A stretch of DNA of 64,000 bases from Photobacterium carnosum. Its GTDB lineage: Bacteria > Pseudomonadota > Gammaproteobacteria > Enterobacterales > Vibrionaceae. Below, one piece after another: positions 8,736 through 17,775 of the stretch (position 1 is the first letter of the stretch; the number at the start of each line of letters is the position of its first letter). The stretch covers positions 62,001 through 126,000 of the forward strand of contig NZ_NPIB01000009.1 in assembly GCF_002849605.1 (NCBI RefSeq), given 5' to 3'. Under the pieces are notes generated by a model. That model was not told where the DNA came from, did not search any database, and saw nothing but the letters and a program-made list of their open reading frames with translations. Position numbers and translations under genes: made by a program.

Positions 8736-10604
8736 TTAATTATTAAGATCATTTGGTACATAAAAACGTTTTAATTCATGCATAACTTGCATCAGTGTCG
8801 ACAGTTTTGGTTTATCTTGAGCCATTAACTGATACTTATCGTTATAAACGCGGTAATTACCGTATTTATCGACAACGGTGGTAGTCCCTTTTTGAATCAC
8901 CACAATATCATTACTATTACCCGCTAAGATCCAACGACGATCACTATTATTATCAAACAGACTAATACCTGAACTGTAATTTGATGGGTTAGACGCCACA
9001 TTAAACAGTGATTCCATCAATGTAGGTACTAAATCAAGGTTACTGGTTGGATGGGTCACAACTTGAGCCGAGTGTTGTGGCCAGTGAATGATCATCGGTA
9101 CTTTTATTTGGTACTTGCTGTAATTACTGTCAGAGCCCCAACTATTATTACCCGTTTCATTAAATTCAGTGCCATGATTTGACGTCACAACCACGATAGT
9201 ATTATCCATCATGCCTTGTGCTTTTAACTGTGCAAACACTTTACCTAAAATGGTGTCAATATGATAAGCCGCATTACGGTAGCTATTTTTAAGTAATACA
9301 TTAGAGTTTATTTTTTTATCATGGAGTAAATTACTGCCTAAAGATGGCGTAAATTTAGTTTGATAATCACTACTTTCTTCATATTGATCAACTGAGGTTA
9401 ATTCAAGTAGGCTAAACCATGGATCATCGACTTTTTGTTTTTCTATCCAATGGTGCCAATCATTATACGCTAAACGATCACTTGGGGTACGTTTGCCATT
9501 ATCAAGATTATCAATGGTTGCGAGCTGAGTTTTTGAGAATATAGCATCACGATAAATAGGTTGTTCAAACCCTTCACCACTGAATAAGCCAAAGTGATAA
9601 TCTCGATCTTGTAAAGTATCAAGTAATAAAGGGGATTTTCCTTCCGCTCGAATACTATTGGCATAGCCACTTGGTAAGCCATACAGTAAGCCAAAGACAC
9701 CACTATTATTATTACTGGTACTGTAGTTATCAGTAAAATTAATATTGTTATTAGCAAAAGCCGTAAGGTTTGGCATTGTGGTGGTATTGACCATATCACT
9801 GCGTAAACTATCGACCATAATAATCAGTAAATTTTGCTTGGTACCTTTATCGATAAAATTAATTTTATCGATGGGGTAACGCATCATTTCACTGTTATTA
9901 ATGCCTTGTTGTGCTTGGCGTTTAACATATTCTTGGCGATCTAATAAGCCATGTTTTTCCATGAACGTTTTTGCGGTCATTGGGTATGACAATGGGAAAT
10001 TTGAGCGTTGCATCGTAACGGGACGGTAAAGGTTAGCATCCGCCCAGATATAAATAATGTGGCTACTTAGAAAGCATAGACCGAACATGATGGCAATGGG
10101 ACCACCGACGTTTTTACGGGTTAGCTTTCTAAGTTTACGCCAGATCCATTCTGAGAATATCATCTCGATCAGGAATATGACTGGAACGACGATAAATAGA
10201 TATTGCCAGCGTGTATTTAACTCTGTTTTTTCACCGCTTAATAACAAATCCCACACGAGCGGACTTAAATGTAAGTCGACGCTTTGATAGGCATAAGTAT
10301 CGAGTAACAGTGTCGTCAATCCTACCGTTGAAACTAATACCGCAAACACTCGCATTAAGCGTTGTGAGGGGATCAGAAAACTGGCAGGAAAAAGGATCAG
10401 TATGTAAATACCAAAGACAAGGAAACCGAAATGTCCGATCCAGCTTAATCCTAGATACAGTTGCCCGATCGTTGTTGTCGGCCATTCTGAATAAATAATA
10501 TAACGCGTACCCAATAACATGGCCGCGATGATATTAAAAAAGCTAAACCAGTGTCCCCAACTAATTAGCAGGGAAACTTTGTCTTTGTATGTGCTGGCGA
10601 CCAT
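8736..10604 (-). CDS. yejM: Inner-membrane LPS regulator YejM/LapC (sulfatase-like, DUF3413)
   Basis: YejM (PbgA, LapC) is an inner-membrane protein that, in enterobacteria, senses lipopolysaccharide and protects LpxC from FtsH-dependent turnover through LapB. The 622-residue product has about five N-terminal membrane spans (residues 1-190), a linker matching E. coli (IWADANLYRPVTMQRSN, YPMTAKTFMEKHGLLD), and a periplasmic alkaline-phosphatase-fold domain starting near LLIIMVDSLRSDM. ATG 10604 is preferred; a TTG at 10613 would add three residues. It follows yejL in a two-gene unit. Confidence 0.92.
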   Translation of the reverse strand: MVASTYKDKVSLLISWGHWFSFFNIIAAMLLGTRYIIYSEWPTTTIGQLYLGLSWIGHFGFLVFGIYILILFPASFLIPSQRLMRVFAVLVSTVGLTTLLLDTYAYQSVDLHLSPLVWDLLLSGEKTELNTRWQYLFIVVPVIFLIEMIFSEWIWRKLRKLTRKNVGGPIAIMFGLCFLSSHIIYIWADANLYRPVTMQRSNFPLSYPMTAKTFMEKHGLLDRQEYVKRQAQQGINNSEMMRYPIDKINFIDKGTKQNLLIIMVDSLRSDMVNTTTMPNLTAFANNNINFTDNYSTSNNNSGVFGLLYGLPSGYANSIRAEGKSPLLLDTLQDRDYHFGLFSGEGFEQPIYRDAIFSKTQLATIDNLDNGKRTPSDRLAYNDWHHWIEKQKVDDPWFSLLELTSVDQYEESSDYQTKFTPSLGSNLLHDKKINSNVLLKNSYRNAAYHIDTILGKVFAQLKAQGMMDNTIVVVTSNHGTEFNETGNNSWGSDSNYSKYQIKVPMIIHWPQHSAQVVTHPTSNLDLVPTLMESLFNVASNPSNYSSGISLFDNNSDRRWILAGNSNDIVVIQKGTTTVVDKYGNYRVYNDKYQLMAQDKPKLSTLMQVMHELKRFYVPNDLNN

Positions 10605-10658
10605 AAATGTCAATTCTTCTCAGTCTTCAATGCCATGTTTAACTATACAACGTTAAAC

Positions 10659-10877
10659 TTAATCTTTTTTAATTGAGGCCTGTAGTGCTTTTGCAAATTT
10701 TTGTGCAAGAACAGCACGTTGTGCAACAGGTACATTAGCATTGATAATATTAGTAGCAATATCACCCACAACCATTAAGGCTAATTCTGGTGATGTTTTA
10801 TGTTTGTCTAGAACATCGAACACGTCATCAATGATTTGTTCAACTTTTTTAGTGCTATATTTTGAAGTAATTGGCAT
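10659..10877 (-). CDS. yejL: YejL family protein (DUF1414)
   Basis: A 72-residue protein matching E. coli YejL along its length (VEQIIDDVFDVLDKHKTSPELALMV, FAKALQASI). It is probably all-helical and cytoplasmic; its function is not known. It lies 54 bp upstream of yejM on the same strand and is divergent from yejK, the arrangement seen in E. coli. Confidence 0.93.
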   Translation of the reverse strand: MPITSKYSTKKVEQIIDDVFDVLDKHKTSPELALMVVGDIATNIINANVPVAQRAVLAQKFAKALQASIKKD

Positions 10878-10953
10878 AGGAAATCTTGTTTAATGTTTAG
10901 GATAACGACTTATGATAACCTAGAGTTCAGTTTTCCTGAAAACCTTTTCCATT

Positions 10954-11967
10954 ATGAGTCTTACACTTTCGAACGTCATTCTACATCAATTAGTAAAAAA
11001 CGGCCAAGATGAGCTAGAAATTCATCTTAGAAATCAAACGCTTGATAATGATTCTGCGACTGAAGATCTTGTTGCTGAATTACATCGAATTTATAGCAGT
11101 AAAGGCACAAAAGGCTTTGCTCATTTTGCAGCAGATAGTGAGTTTTCCCATTGGTTGAAACAATTTCGTCAAGGTGAGTTAGATTTCCTAACATTTTCTA
11201 ATCAAGCAGTACAACGTTTACAGGCTGAATTAGTTAAATATCCATTTGCTGAAGCGGGTACGTTAGTCATGGCTGAATATCAGTCATTGGCAACTGATTA
11301 TTTGTTTATTGGCATGTTACCGACGAGCCATAGCATGAAAGTAACTGATCAATTAGGCATCAGTGCGACTGATTATCTTGATATTAATAAAATGGATATC
11401 GTTGCTCGTATTGATTTGTCATCATGGGAAACTAATCCTGAATCAACGCGTTACTTAACTTTTATTAAAGGACGCGTCGGCCGCAAAATTGCTGATTTCT
11501 TTCTTGATTTCATGCAAGCAGAAATTGGCTTAGATGTAAAAGTTCAAAATCAAGTATTGATGCAAGCCGTAGAAGATTTTTGTGCAGATTCGCGCTTAGA
11601 TAAAGAAGAAAAGCAACAATATCGTAAGCAAGTCTATGATTATTGTAATGGTCAGCTGCAAGCTGGTGATGAAGTTACCGTCAAAGAATTATCGAGTGAA
11701 TTACCTGCTTCTGATAACGGCACTAACTTTTATGATTTTGCCTCTAAGCAAGGTTATGAGTTAGAAGAAAGTTTTCCTGCCGATCGTACTGCAATGCGTA
11801 AATTGACCAAATTTGTGGGTTCAGGTGGTGGTATGACACTTAACTTTGACAGTATGTTATTAGGTGAGCGTATTTTCTATGCTGCCGAAACCGATACATT
11901 AACCATCAAAGGCACGCCGCCTAATTTAAAAGATCAGTTATTACGTCGTTTAAATAGCGATAATTAA
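10954..11967 (+). CDS. yejK: Nucleoid-associated protein YejK (NdpA)
   Basis: A 337-residue member of the NdpA/YejK family of nucleoid-associated proteins that bind DNA without clear sequence preference. Family landmarks include the start MSLTLSNVILHQL, the GRVGRKIADFF segment and the C-terminal FVGSGGGMTLNFD with the conserved ERIFYAAETDTLTIKGTPPNL. It is divergent from yejL with a 76-bp shared control region. A large terminator follows. Confidence 0.93.
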   Translation: MSLTLSNVILHQLVKNGQDELEIHLRNQTLDNDSATEDLVAELHRIYSSKGTKGFAHFAADSEFSHWLKQFRQGELDFLTFSNQAVQRLQAELVKYPFAEAGTLVMAEYQSLATDYLFIGMLPTSHSMKVTDQLGISATDYLDINKMDIVARIDLSSWETNPESTRYLTFIKGRVGRKIADFFLDFMQAEIGLDVKVQNQVLMQAVEDFCADSRLDKEEKQQYRKQVYDYCNGQLQAGDEVTVKELSSELPASDNGTNFYDFASKQGYELEESFPADRTAMRKLTKFVGSGGGMTLNFDSMLLGERIFYAAETDTLTIKGTPPNLKDQLLRRLNSDN

Positions 11968-12000
11968 TAACGGTTGTTATGCCGCTTGTTAGTAACAAAT

Positions 12001-12056
12001 AAAGCCATTGTGAAGTATGCACTCACTAATATTTGCATATATCACAGTGGTTTTTT
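12001..12056 (+). terminator. Large hairpin terminator after yejK
   Basis: AAAGCCATTGTGA pairs, with one G-T wobble, with TCACAGTGG and the T run; an inner ATGCA/TGCAT arm lengthens the stem. T run at 12051-12056. Confidence 0.7.
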
Positions 12057-12105
12057 GCTATTTAAAGCGCCGATATTGAACATCGAGAGTATCTTTTTAT
12101 ATTTG

Positions 12106-12136
12106 TACATTGTTCGCAATTTATTCGAACAATGTA
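12106..12136. promoter_or_regulatory. Perfect 11-bp inverted repeat upstream of ygbA-like gene
   Basis: TACATTGTTCG, nine bases, then CGAACAATGTA. No T run follows on either strand, so it reads as an operator rather than a terminator. It ends 108 bp before the start of the ygbA-like gene. A second short dyad, GTGATaaATCAC, lies at 12144-12155. The binding protein is not known to me. Confidence 0.5.
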
Positions 12137-12244
12137 TTAAAGTGTGATAAATCACCACTAGATCGATTGTGGTTATGATTTTTGCCCATTAGGTTCTGAT
12201 TTTTGCATAAATTTGATTTTTATCATTGGCACTGCAGGGGATGG

Positions 12245-12631
12245 ATGGATAATGGCACAACTATGATAGTTATTAACAATCATTCAGTTCGTTCGCAGCG
12301 TGAACTGAATACAGTGAAAGCGATGATTCGCTTATATTGTAAAACGTTGCACCGTGGAGCCGTAATGTGCTCTGAATGTGAAAGTCTTATCGAGTATGTT
12401 GAAGAGAGAGTAACAGGTTGTCGTCTTGGTGAACAGAAACCAAGTTGTATGCATTGTATTGGGCATTGCTATCAATCTGCGAAGCGTCTTCAGATGATCC
12501 ATATTTTACGCTGGACGTATCCGCGTTATTTTTGGCGTCATCCATTTCGGGCTATACACTTTAAGTTAGACAATTTACGTAGTGTCCAAATGTCAGCCGC
12601 GAAAGCCAATATTATCGCAAAAACGAGTTAA
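12245..12631 (+). CDS. ygbA: YgbA-like protein ('nitrous oxide-stimulated promoter' family)
   Basis: A 128-residue cysteine-rich protein resembling the YgbA family, annotated from its nitric-oxide-responsive promoter in E. coli. The conserved cysteines lie in CSECESLIEY and the CMHCIGHCY segment, which could bind a metal or an Fe-S cluster, followed by a WTYPRYFWRHPFRAIH block. The frame opens at TTG 12203, but ATG 12245, behind AGGGG at 12236-12240, is a better start; ATG 12263 is also possible. Family assignment is from remembered pattern and is good but not certain. Large inverted repeats lie upstream. Confidence 0.75.
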   Translation: MDNGTTMIVINNHSVRSQRELNTVKAMIRLYCKTLHRGAVMCSECESLIEYVEERVTGCRLGEQKPSCMHCIGHCYQSAKRLQMIHILRWTYPRYFWRHPFRAIHFKLDNLRSVQMSAAKANIIAKTS

Positions 12632-12730
12632 ATCACTATTTATTGCGTTCAACCAATAGTGATTTGATCTAACAACTGAAAATAGATTGTCCCTCCTTTG
12701 GTAATGCCATTATGTATTACTTAAAAGGAG

Positions 12731-12758
12731 AAAAGGCTGCAGAAATGCAGCCTTTTTT
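12731..12758. terminator. Bidirectional terminator
   Basis: AAAAGGCTGCA-gaaa-TGCAGCCTTTTTT between the converging ygbA-like and M20 peptidase genes. Confidence 0.9.
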
Positions 12759-12774
12759 AATGTTTTTTTATCAA

Positions 12775-13899
12775 TTATTGTTGCGATATTTTCACTAGTA
12801 CTTGTTGTAACAAACGAATACGTGGTTCAATCGACGCTAAATCTAGCCATTCATCAGCACTGTGGAAACCCGCGCCAATTGGACCGAAACCATCTAGAGT
12901 TGGAATACCTAATACTGCAGTTAGGTTGGCATCAGAACCGCCACCAACCGCTTGCCACGTAATATCAATCCCTAATTCTTGACCGACTGCTTCAACTTGC
13001 GCCATTAACACTTCAGTTTGTGGGCTTGGCACCATTGACGGCTTATGTGCTTCTCGCTCAACCGTAATTGTTACGCCATCAATAAACGGTGTTTCTGTTA
13101 GTGTGCGAATTTGAGCATCAACCGCCGCATATTCATCGTTATCCCAGAAACGAACATCAACCACCACTTCTGCAAAATCAGGCACAATGTTAGCGCCAGC
13201 ACCACCACTGACAACCCCTGCATTTAATGTGGTGCCAGAGTCAAAATCAGTCATAGCATTAATCGCTAAAATCCAATGTGCCATTTCTGTGATCGCACTG
13301 CGACCATTTTGAGGTTCATTACCTGCGTGAGCCGCTTTACCGTGGAAACTTAAACGGTAACGTGCCATGCCTTTACGCGCTTTAACTAATGAGCCATCAG
13401 CACGCGCAGCTTCTGCGACTAAAACATGTTTAGCATTAACGGCCACGCTTTTTAGCCATGTTTCTGAATGCAGCGAACCGATTTCTTCATCTGGGTTCAT
13501 ACATACACAAATGGATAAAGCATCGATCGCGGTAGGATCAAGATCACGCAAAGCATAAACCACACTTAATAAGCCTGATTTCATGTCAGATACACCAGGA
13601 CCATAAGCGCGCTCATTATCGTGAGTCATCGGGCGAGCAGCAGCAGTGCCAACAGGGAATACTGTATCCATGTGACCAATTAGCATTACATCAATATGAT
13701 CTGCTAGTGGCTTGTTACGTACTTCAAGACCAGTGCCTGCAATACCACAATCAATGCGTTTAACATTCCAACCTAAATCAAGGTATTTTTGTGCCATGGT
13801 GGTTGCAACAACATCGATACCATCAACCGTTAATGTACCGCAATCAAGATTAATAAGAGGGCGTAGTTCTTCAATATAATTATTGAGAGAAAAAGACAT
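12775..13899 (-). CDS. M20 family metallopeptidase, carboxypeptidase G2-like
   Basis: A 374-residue zinc hydrolase of the M20/M28 type. Visible metal and catalytic residues: His76 and Asp78 in GHMDTVFP, Asp106 in GVSDMKSG, Glu138/Glu139 in NPDEEIGS, Glu163 in VAEAARADG, and the C-terminal FHSADEWL histidine. The dimerisation domain contains the family GKAAHAGNEP motif. Closest to glutamate carboxypeptidase-type enzymes that trim amino-acid amides or short peptides. No signal peptide. It sits downstream of yjiH-yjiG on the same strand, suggesting that imported peptides or amino acids are its substrates. Exact substrate unknown. Confidence 0.85.
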   Translation of the reverse strand: MSFSLNNYIEELRPLINLDCGTLTVDGIDVVATTMAQKYLDLGWNVKRIDCGIAGTGLEVRNKPLADHIDVMLIGHMDTVFPVGTAAARPMTHDNERAYGPGVSDMKSGLLSVVYALRDLDPTAIDALSICVCMNPDEEIGSLHSETWLKSVAVNAKHVLVAEAARADGSLVKARKGMARYRLSFHGKAAHAGNEPQNGRSAITEMAHWILAINAMTDFDSGTTLNAGVVSGGAGANIVPDFAEVVVDVRFWDNDEYAAVDAQIRTLTETPFIDGVTITVEREAHKPSMVPSPQTEVLMAQVEAVGQELGIDITWQAVGGGSDANLTAVLGIPTLDGFGPIGAGFHSADEWLDLASIEPRIRLLQQVLVKISQQ

Positions 13900-13985
13900 A
13901 GTAAAGGCTCCAAGCCATTGGTGGCTTATCGGTAATCAAAGAGAGGACCACACTGGAACGAAGACAGCTCCAGTGCGTTAAGTCA

Positions 13986-14447
13986 TTACACTAATACGTT
14001 CATCACAAACATAGCGGCAAAGGCATTCAGAACTGAAATAGCAATCATGATTGGAATGTAACGACCTTCAGTACGAATTGGACCCATAATACGGCCTATG
14101 TATTGCACCTGTGAGCCCATTAGATAAATCGCAGGAGCAAGAATGGCAATATGTTCACCATTTAAAATACCTTGGTCAAATAAGGTAATAACCACACCTA
14201 CCGCACCGCCCATTGACATCCATGCGCCAATTAATACTGCCGCGGCTTCACCTGGAAGACCAAAAATAGCCATAATAGGTGAGAATAATGTCCCCATTAG
14301 TTCCAATGCACCGGTGATTTGTAATGCTTTGATGATCACAAACGCCATTAATACGTTAGGTACTGTTGAGGTAGTAGCAATTACCCAACCTTTTTTAGCG
14401 CCTTCAATAAAAATATCAGTAATCATTGGTTTTTTTGTAATAGTCAT
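13986..14447 (-). CDS. yjiG: YjiG family membrane protein (nucleoside-recognition/Gate domain)
   Basis: A 153-residue integral membrane protein matching E. coli YjiG in length and pattern (GAWMSMGGAVGVVITLFDQG, LMGSQVQYIGRIMGP). It belongs to the SpmB-like Gate-domain proteins. Its start overlaps the yjiH stop (TAATG), so the pair is coupled and probably forms one transporter-like complex. In E. coli yjiHG precede the isoaspartyl dipeptidase gene iadA; here they precede a different peptidase, again suggesting peptide or amino-acid traffic. Function is inferred. Confidence 0.85.
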   Translation of the reverse strand: MTITKKPMITDIFIEGAKKGWVIATTSTVPNVLMAFVIIKALQITGALELMGTLFSPIMAIFGLPGEAAAVLIGAWMSMGGAVGVVITLFDQGILNGEHIAILAPAIYLMGSQVQYIGRIMGPIRTEGRYIPIMIAISVLNAFAAMFVMNVLV

Positions 14448-15178
14448 TATGCGTTTTCCTGAGCAACAGTCGTTGGTTTAGTGTCTTTGTTGTCTTTGCC
14501 TTCGGTGATGTTTAAATACACCCGGAAAATATTTGCGCCGACGAATTTAAAGATAAACATAATCGCAACTGCAAGACCGATAGAAGAGGTAACAGCGGGT
14601 TCACCTGATGTTGTGGTTAAGGTAAATAACACCGCACCTGATGAGAAAAAGTTAACAATAGCTGCGCCTGCTGAGAACTGGAACATGGTGAATATGTCGG
14701 TTTCTCTTTTGGTTAGATGGCCCTCATCATTTAACTGACGGGTCATCGCCGCACCCGCATCGGTACTTTGTAATGAGGCAATTAATGCTAAACCTGAATT
14801 TCCAGGAATACCCATTAATGGACGTAGTAGTGGGGTTAATAACTTACGCGCAGCATCGAGTGCACCGTAATGTTCAAGTACATTGATCATACCAAGAGCA
14901 AACATTACTGTTGGAATTAACGTTAGCGCAAAAATAAAGCCATCACGGGCACCGTTACCGCCTTTGCCTCGGAATGAGGTTGATGCGGCTTCTACACCTT
15001 CTGCGGTATCGTTAACTGAATAAACCACATTACCGAATGAGCCGTTTAAGGTTGTGAAGTCAAATACGCCATACCATTGATTTGATTGCAGTGCGCCTGA
15101 AAAGAAAATGACGGCAAAAATGAGGGCAAGGTAGCTGCCAATGGTAACTTTACGACCTTCTATTGCATTATTATTCAT
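14447..15178 (-). CDS. yjiH: YjiH family membrane protein (SpmA-like Gate domain)
   Basis: A 243-residue multi-span membrane protein of the YjiH family, partner of YjiG. The Gate-domain region includes PLMGIPGNSGLALIASLQS and FQFSAGAAIVNFFSSG. An AAGGA ribosome-binding site lies upstream of the ATG. It heads the yjiH-yjiG-M20 peptidase unit. Substrate is unknown; the peptidase neighbour is the only clue. Confidence 0.85.
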   Translation of the reverse strand: MNNNAIEGRKVTIGSYLALIFAVIFFSGALQSNQWYGVFDFTTLNGSFGNVVYSVNDTAEGVEAASTSFRGKGGNGARDGFIFALTLIPTVMFALGMINVLEHYGALDAARKLLTPLLRPLMGIPGNSGLALIASLQSTDAGAAMTRQLNDEGHLTKRETDIFTMFQFSAGAAIVNFFSSGAVLFTLTTTSGEPAVTSSIGLAVAIMFIFKFVGANIFRVYLNITEGKDNKDTKPTTVAQENA

Positions 15179-15548
15179 CGATATATCCTTATAAAACGTA
15201 AAATAAAAAATGGTTTACCAAATAAACACCGATAATTATTTTGATGGCTACGTTTTCAAATGTTGTATTTAGTGGTTAATTTGGTAATAGCGGTATTTTC
15301 ATTAAAAATGAGTTTGAAATATTGATAAGGGTCAAGGTGTTGGATTGAATAGTAAGTTTGATGAAATGTGGATCTTATATTTGTGAACTGGCTCTATAAA
15401 GGTGCTGATAGTTGAGTCAATAAAGGGGATGTCGTGACGAGTAGGAATGGGGGATATATACGTATTTTTAATAAATACCTTTTAGGTATCAATTGGTTGA
15501 GTTATTAGTTCTAGATTGGAAAATGCGTTTTTTTATCTTTGTTTTAAT
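15179..15548. other. Intergenic region upstream of yjiH
   Basis: About 370 bp between yjiH and the nhaC terminator. It should hold the yjiH promoter. I see no clear RNA, ORF or strong repeat. Confidence 0.4.
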
Positions 15549-15577
15549 AAAAAAACGCACTTCTTTAGAAGTGCGTT
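15549..15577 (-). terminator. Terminator of nhaC
   Basis: On the minus strand AACGCACTTC-taaa-GAAGTGCGTT followed by a T run. It separates nhaC from yjiHG. Confidence 0.88.
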
Positions 15578-15604
15578 AATGTAATCGAGATGATGTAATA
15601 CAGC

Positions 15605-17056
15605 TTATGACGTTAAACGTTTTATTGTCATTAGTTCATCTTCGTCATCTTCTGCTAGTTGTTCTGCACTTGCTGGTGGACAACGATCTACAAACCAACC
15701 CATGTAAGACGTCACAATGGTAACGATAATGCAGACAAAGCTGAGCCACATGAATGGTGCGTAAGAGAAGGTTGCAACACCTAAAATACTCGCCATATAG
15801 ATACCATTATCACTCCACGGCACCATGCCAGAGGTGAGCGTGCCACCAAACTCGGCATTACGAGACAAGTTTTTACGTTGGTAACCTAAACGGTCATAGT
15901 TCTTGGCACAAATTTTTGGCGTTAGAATTAATGATACGTACATTGCTGAACCAAATACGTTACCCAAGAAAGCGGTTGCAATAGTAGAAACGGCAAGGCT
16001 ACCTGCTGAGTTGACTCTACGCTCAAATAAACGGGCAATAGTTTGTAGTACGCCGACTTTATCAAGTAAGCCACCAAAACCTAAACCAAAGATAATAACC
16101 GCTACTGAACCCAGCATCGATGACATACCGCCACGGTTCAAGATGGCATCAATAAACTCAACCCCTGAACTGATAGAGAATGGTGCCCAAGCGGCGTTGA
16201 TCGCTTTAAGAGGATCCATGCCCTGAACCATAATGGCCCATACAATACCGAGTAGTGAACCAAATGAAATAACAGGGAAAGAAGGTAAACGGAATGCTAA
16301 TAGCACCAGTACGATAATGACGGGAATAAAAGATAATGGCGAAATAACAAATTGCTTATCCATTGCCGCAATTACAGAATCAACCTGTGACATATCAACA
16401 CTACCAGCATAGTGGAAACCGACTGCTGTAAATAGAATACCTGTGATGATATAGCTGATAAGCGCAATAGGTAACATGCCTTTGATGTGTTCCATGATCT
16501 CAACATTAGACATTGAAGAGGCAAGGATCACTGAATCTGATAGTGGTGACATTTTATCACCAAAATAACAGCCAGAAAGGACGGCACCCGCTGTCATTGG
16601 TGCGGGAATACCCAAACCTTGACCAATACCCATCATCGCAATACCCGCAGTACCCGCAGCGCCCCAAGATGTGCCTGTTGCTAATGCGGTTAATGAACAG
16701 ATGATCATTGTTGCTAGCAAGAAAATGGAAGGGTGAATCGCTTCAAGTCCGTAATAGATGATGGTGGGAACAATACCGCCAGCAATCCAAGTGCCGACTA
16801 ATGAACCAACAGCTAATAAGATTAATACTGCACCTAAACCGTTAGCAATACCTTTAGTCGCTGCTTTTTCTAACGATTTGTAATCGTGTCCAAGTTTAAT
16901 ACCTAATGCAATAATCACAAACCAACCAATGTATAACGCTAGCTGGATTGGCAAATTCAATTTTGAGGTAAAAGAGAATGCAAGGGCAAGGAAAATACCG
17001 AGGGCAATAATGACTTGCATTACTGAGGGTAGTTTCACAATTGTCTGTTTTTCCAT
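15605..17056 (-). CDS. nhaC: NhaC family Na+/H+ antiporter
   Basis: A 483-residue inner-membrane protein with about 11-12 predicted spans and NhaC-family landmarks (ALATGTSWGAAGTAGIAMMGIG, GCYFGDKMSPLSDSVILAS, GTLTSGMVPWSDNGIYMA). The family exchanges Na+ for H+; some members instead exchange organic acids or amino acids, so substrate is not settled. AAGG and AGAAG sequences lie before the ATG. The neighbouring peptidase and yjiHG genes run the same way but are separated by a terminator. It has a long AT-rich upstream region. Confidence 0.88.
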   Translation of the reverse strand: MEKQTIVKLPSVMQVIIALGIFLALAFSFTSKLNLPIQLALYIGWFVIIALGIKLGHDYKSLEKAATKGIANGLGAVLILLAVGSLVGTWIAGGIVPTIIYYGLEAIHPSIFLLATMIICSLTALATGTSWGAAGTAGIAMMGIGQGLGIPAPMTAGAVLSGCYFGDKMSPLSDSVILASSMSNVEIMEHIKGMLPIALISYIITGILFTAVGFHYAGSVDMSQVDSVIAAMDKQFVISPLSFIPVIIVLVLLAFRLPSFPVISFGSLLGIVWAIMVQGMDPLKAINAAWAPFSISSGVEFIDAILNRGGMSSMLGSVAVIIFGLGFGGLLDKVGVLQTIARLFERRVNSAGSLAVSTIATAFLGNVFGSAMYVSLILTPKICAKNYDRLGYQRKNLSRNAEFGGTLTSGMVPWSDNGIYMASILGVATFSYAPFMWLSFVCIIVTIVTSYMGWFVDRCPPASAEQLAEDDEDELMTIKRLTS

Positions 17057-17340
17057 ACTTCTAACCTTGTTTTATCGAGTTTGTTGAAATTGGGATCAAC
17101 CCAACCAATCAATACTATTTATCATTGGTTTTTAGATCGGATTGAAAAAGACGGCGCTTGAATCGGCGCTACTCTATCAAATTGATTTATCATCGTGATA
17201 AATAATGTTTCTTTCTGTGATCTAAGTCTTTTTGGTACTGCTCTTTCGTAAAACACTGACTTTAGTTGTTCTTTTAGTGTTAATTGATGGTTCTTATGTT
17301 GTGTTTTATATTTATTATAAAGTCATAGTGTATCTGTAAA
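17057..17340 (-). promoter_or_regulatory. nhaC leader with candidate promoter and dyad
   Basis: On the minus strand a TATAAT-type -10 lies at 17314-17319, with TTTACA at 17335-17340, 15 bp upstream, slightly short spacing. If used, it gives a leader of about 250 nt. The leader holds a perfect ATTTATCA-tcg-TGATAAAT dyad at 17185-17203 and a GCGC/GCGC pair near 17155-17170. I could not match it to a known riboswitch. Confidence 0.35.
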
Positions 17341-17775
17341 AATAGTACAAAAAGTAATAGATAAAGCATAAAAAGCTATTAATGATAAGAGTTATGAACT
17401 ATCTCGCTACTTAATCACAGCGCTGAAGATTATCAGGGAAAGGCATTTTTTTCAAAGATATGACAATGTTAACTTTTTACTAATTTAGTTGCATAACGCA
17501 TAAGTAAGCTCTTTAAATATACATTAAAGTTTGTTTTTGAACGATTAACGGTTGGTTTTTATTCTTTTTTTTTGTGTTTTTACTGTTGATAACAAAACCT
17601 AATGTGACTGATAAGAAATTCAAATGATAATTAAGCGGTAAAATATGGTTATGTTAATCTTCAGTATTTTTTTATTTATAATTGAAAATTATGCTTGTTT
17701 TTAATCTTGTAAATCTCTATAGATGAATAAAGAAATTTCAATATAATTTCAATACAACAGGGAGTGTAATCGCAA
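17341..17775. other. Intergenic region upstream of asd
   Basis: Very AT-rich. A TATAAT at 17742-17747 is a plausible -10 for asd, but I see no good -35. No ORF or RNA recognised. Confidence 0.35.

Noticed and set aside
12144..12155. CRP or FNR site GTGATaaATCAC
   Set aside because: Spacing between half-sites is wrong for CRP, and the half-sites differ from the FNR TTGAT.
17057..17340. Lysine riboswitch before nhaC
   Set aside because: A GATAGAG-like start on the minus strand suggested it, but the conserved internal motifs are missing and the space to the ATG is too short.
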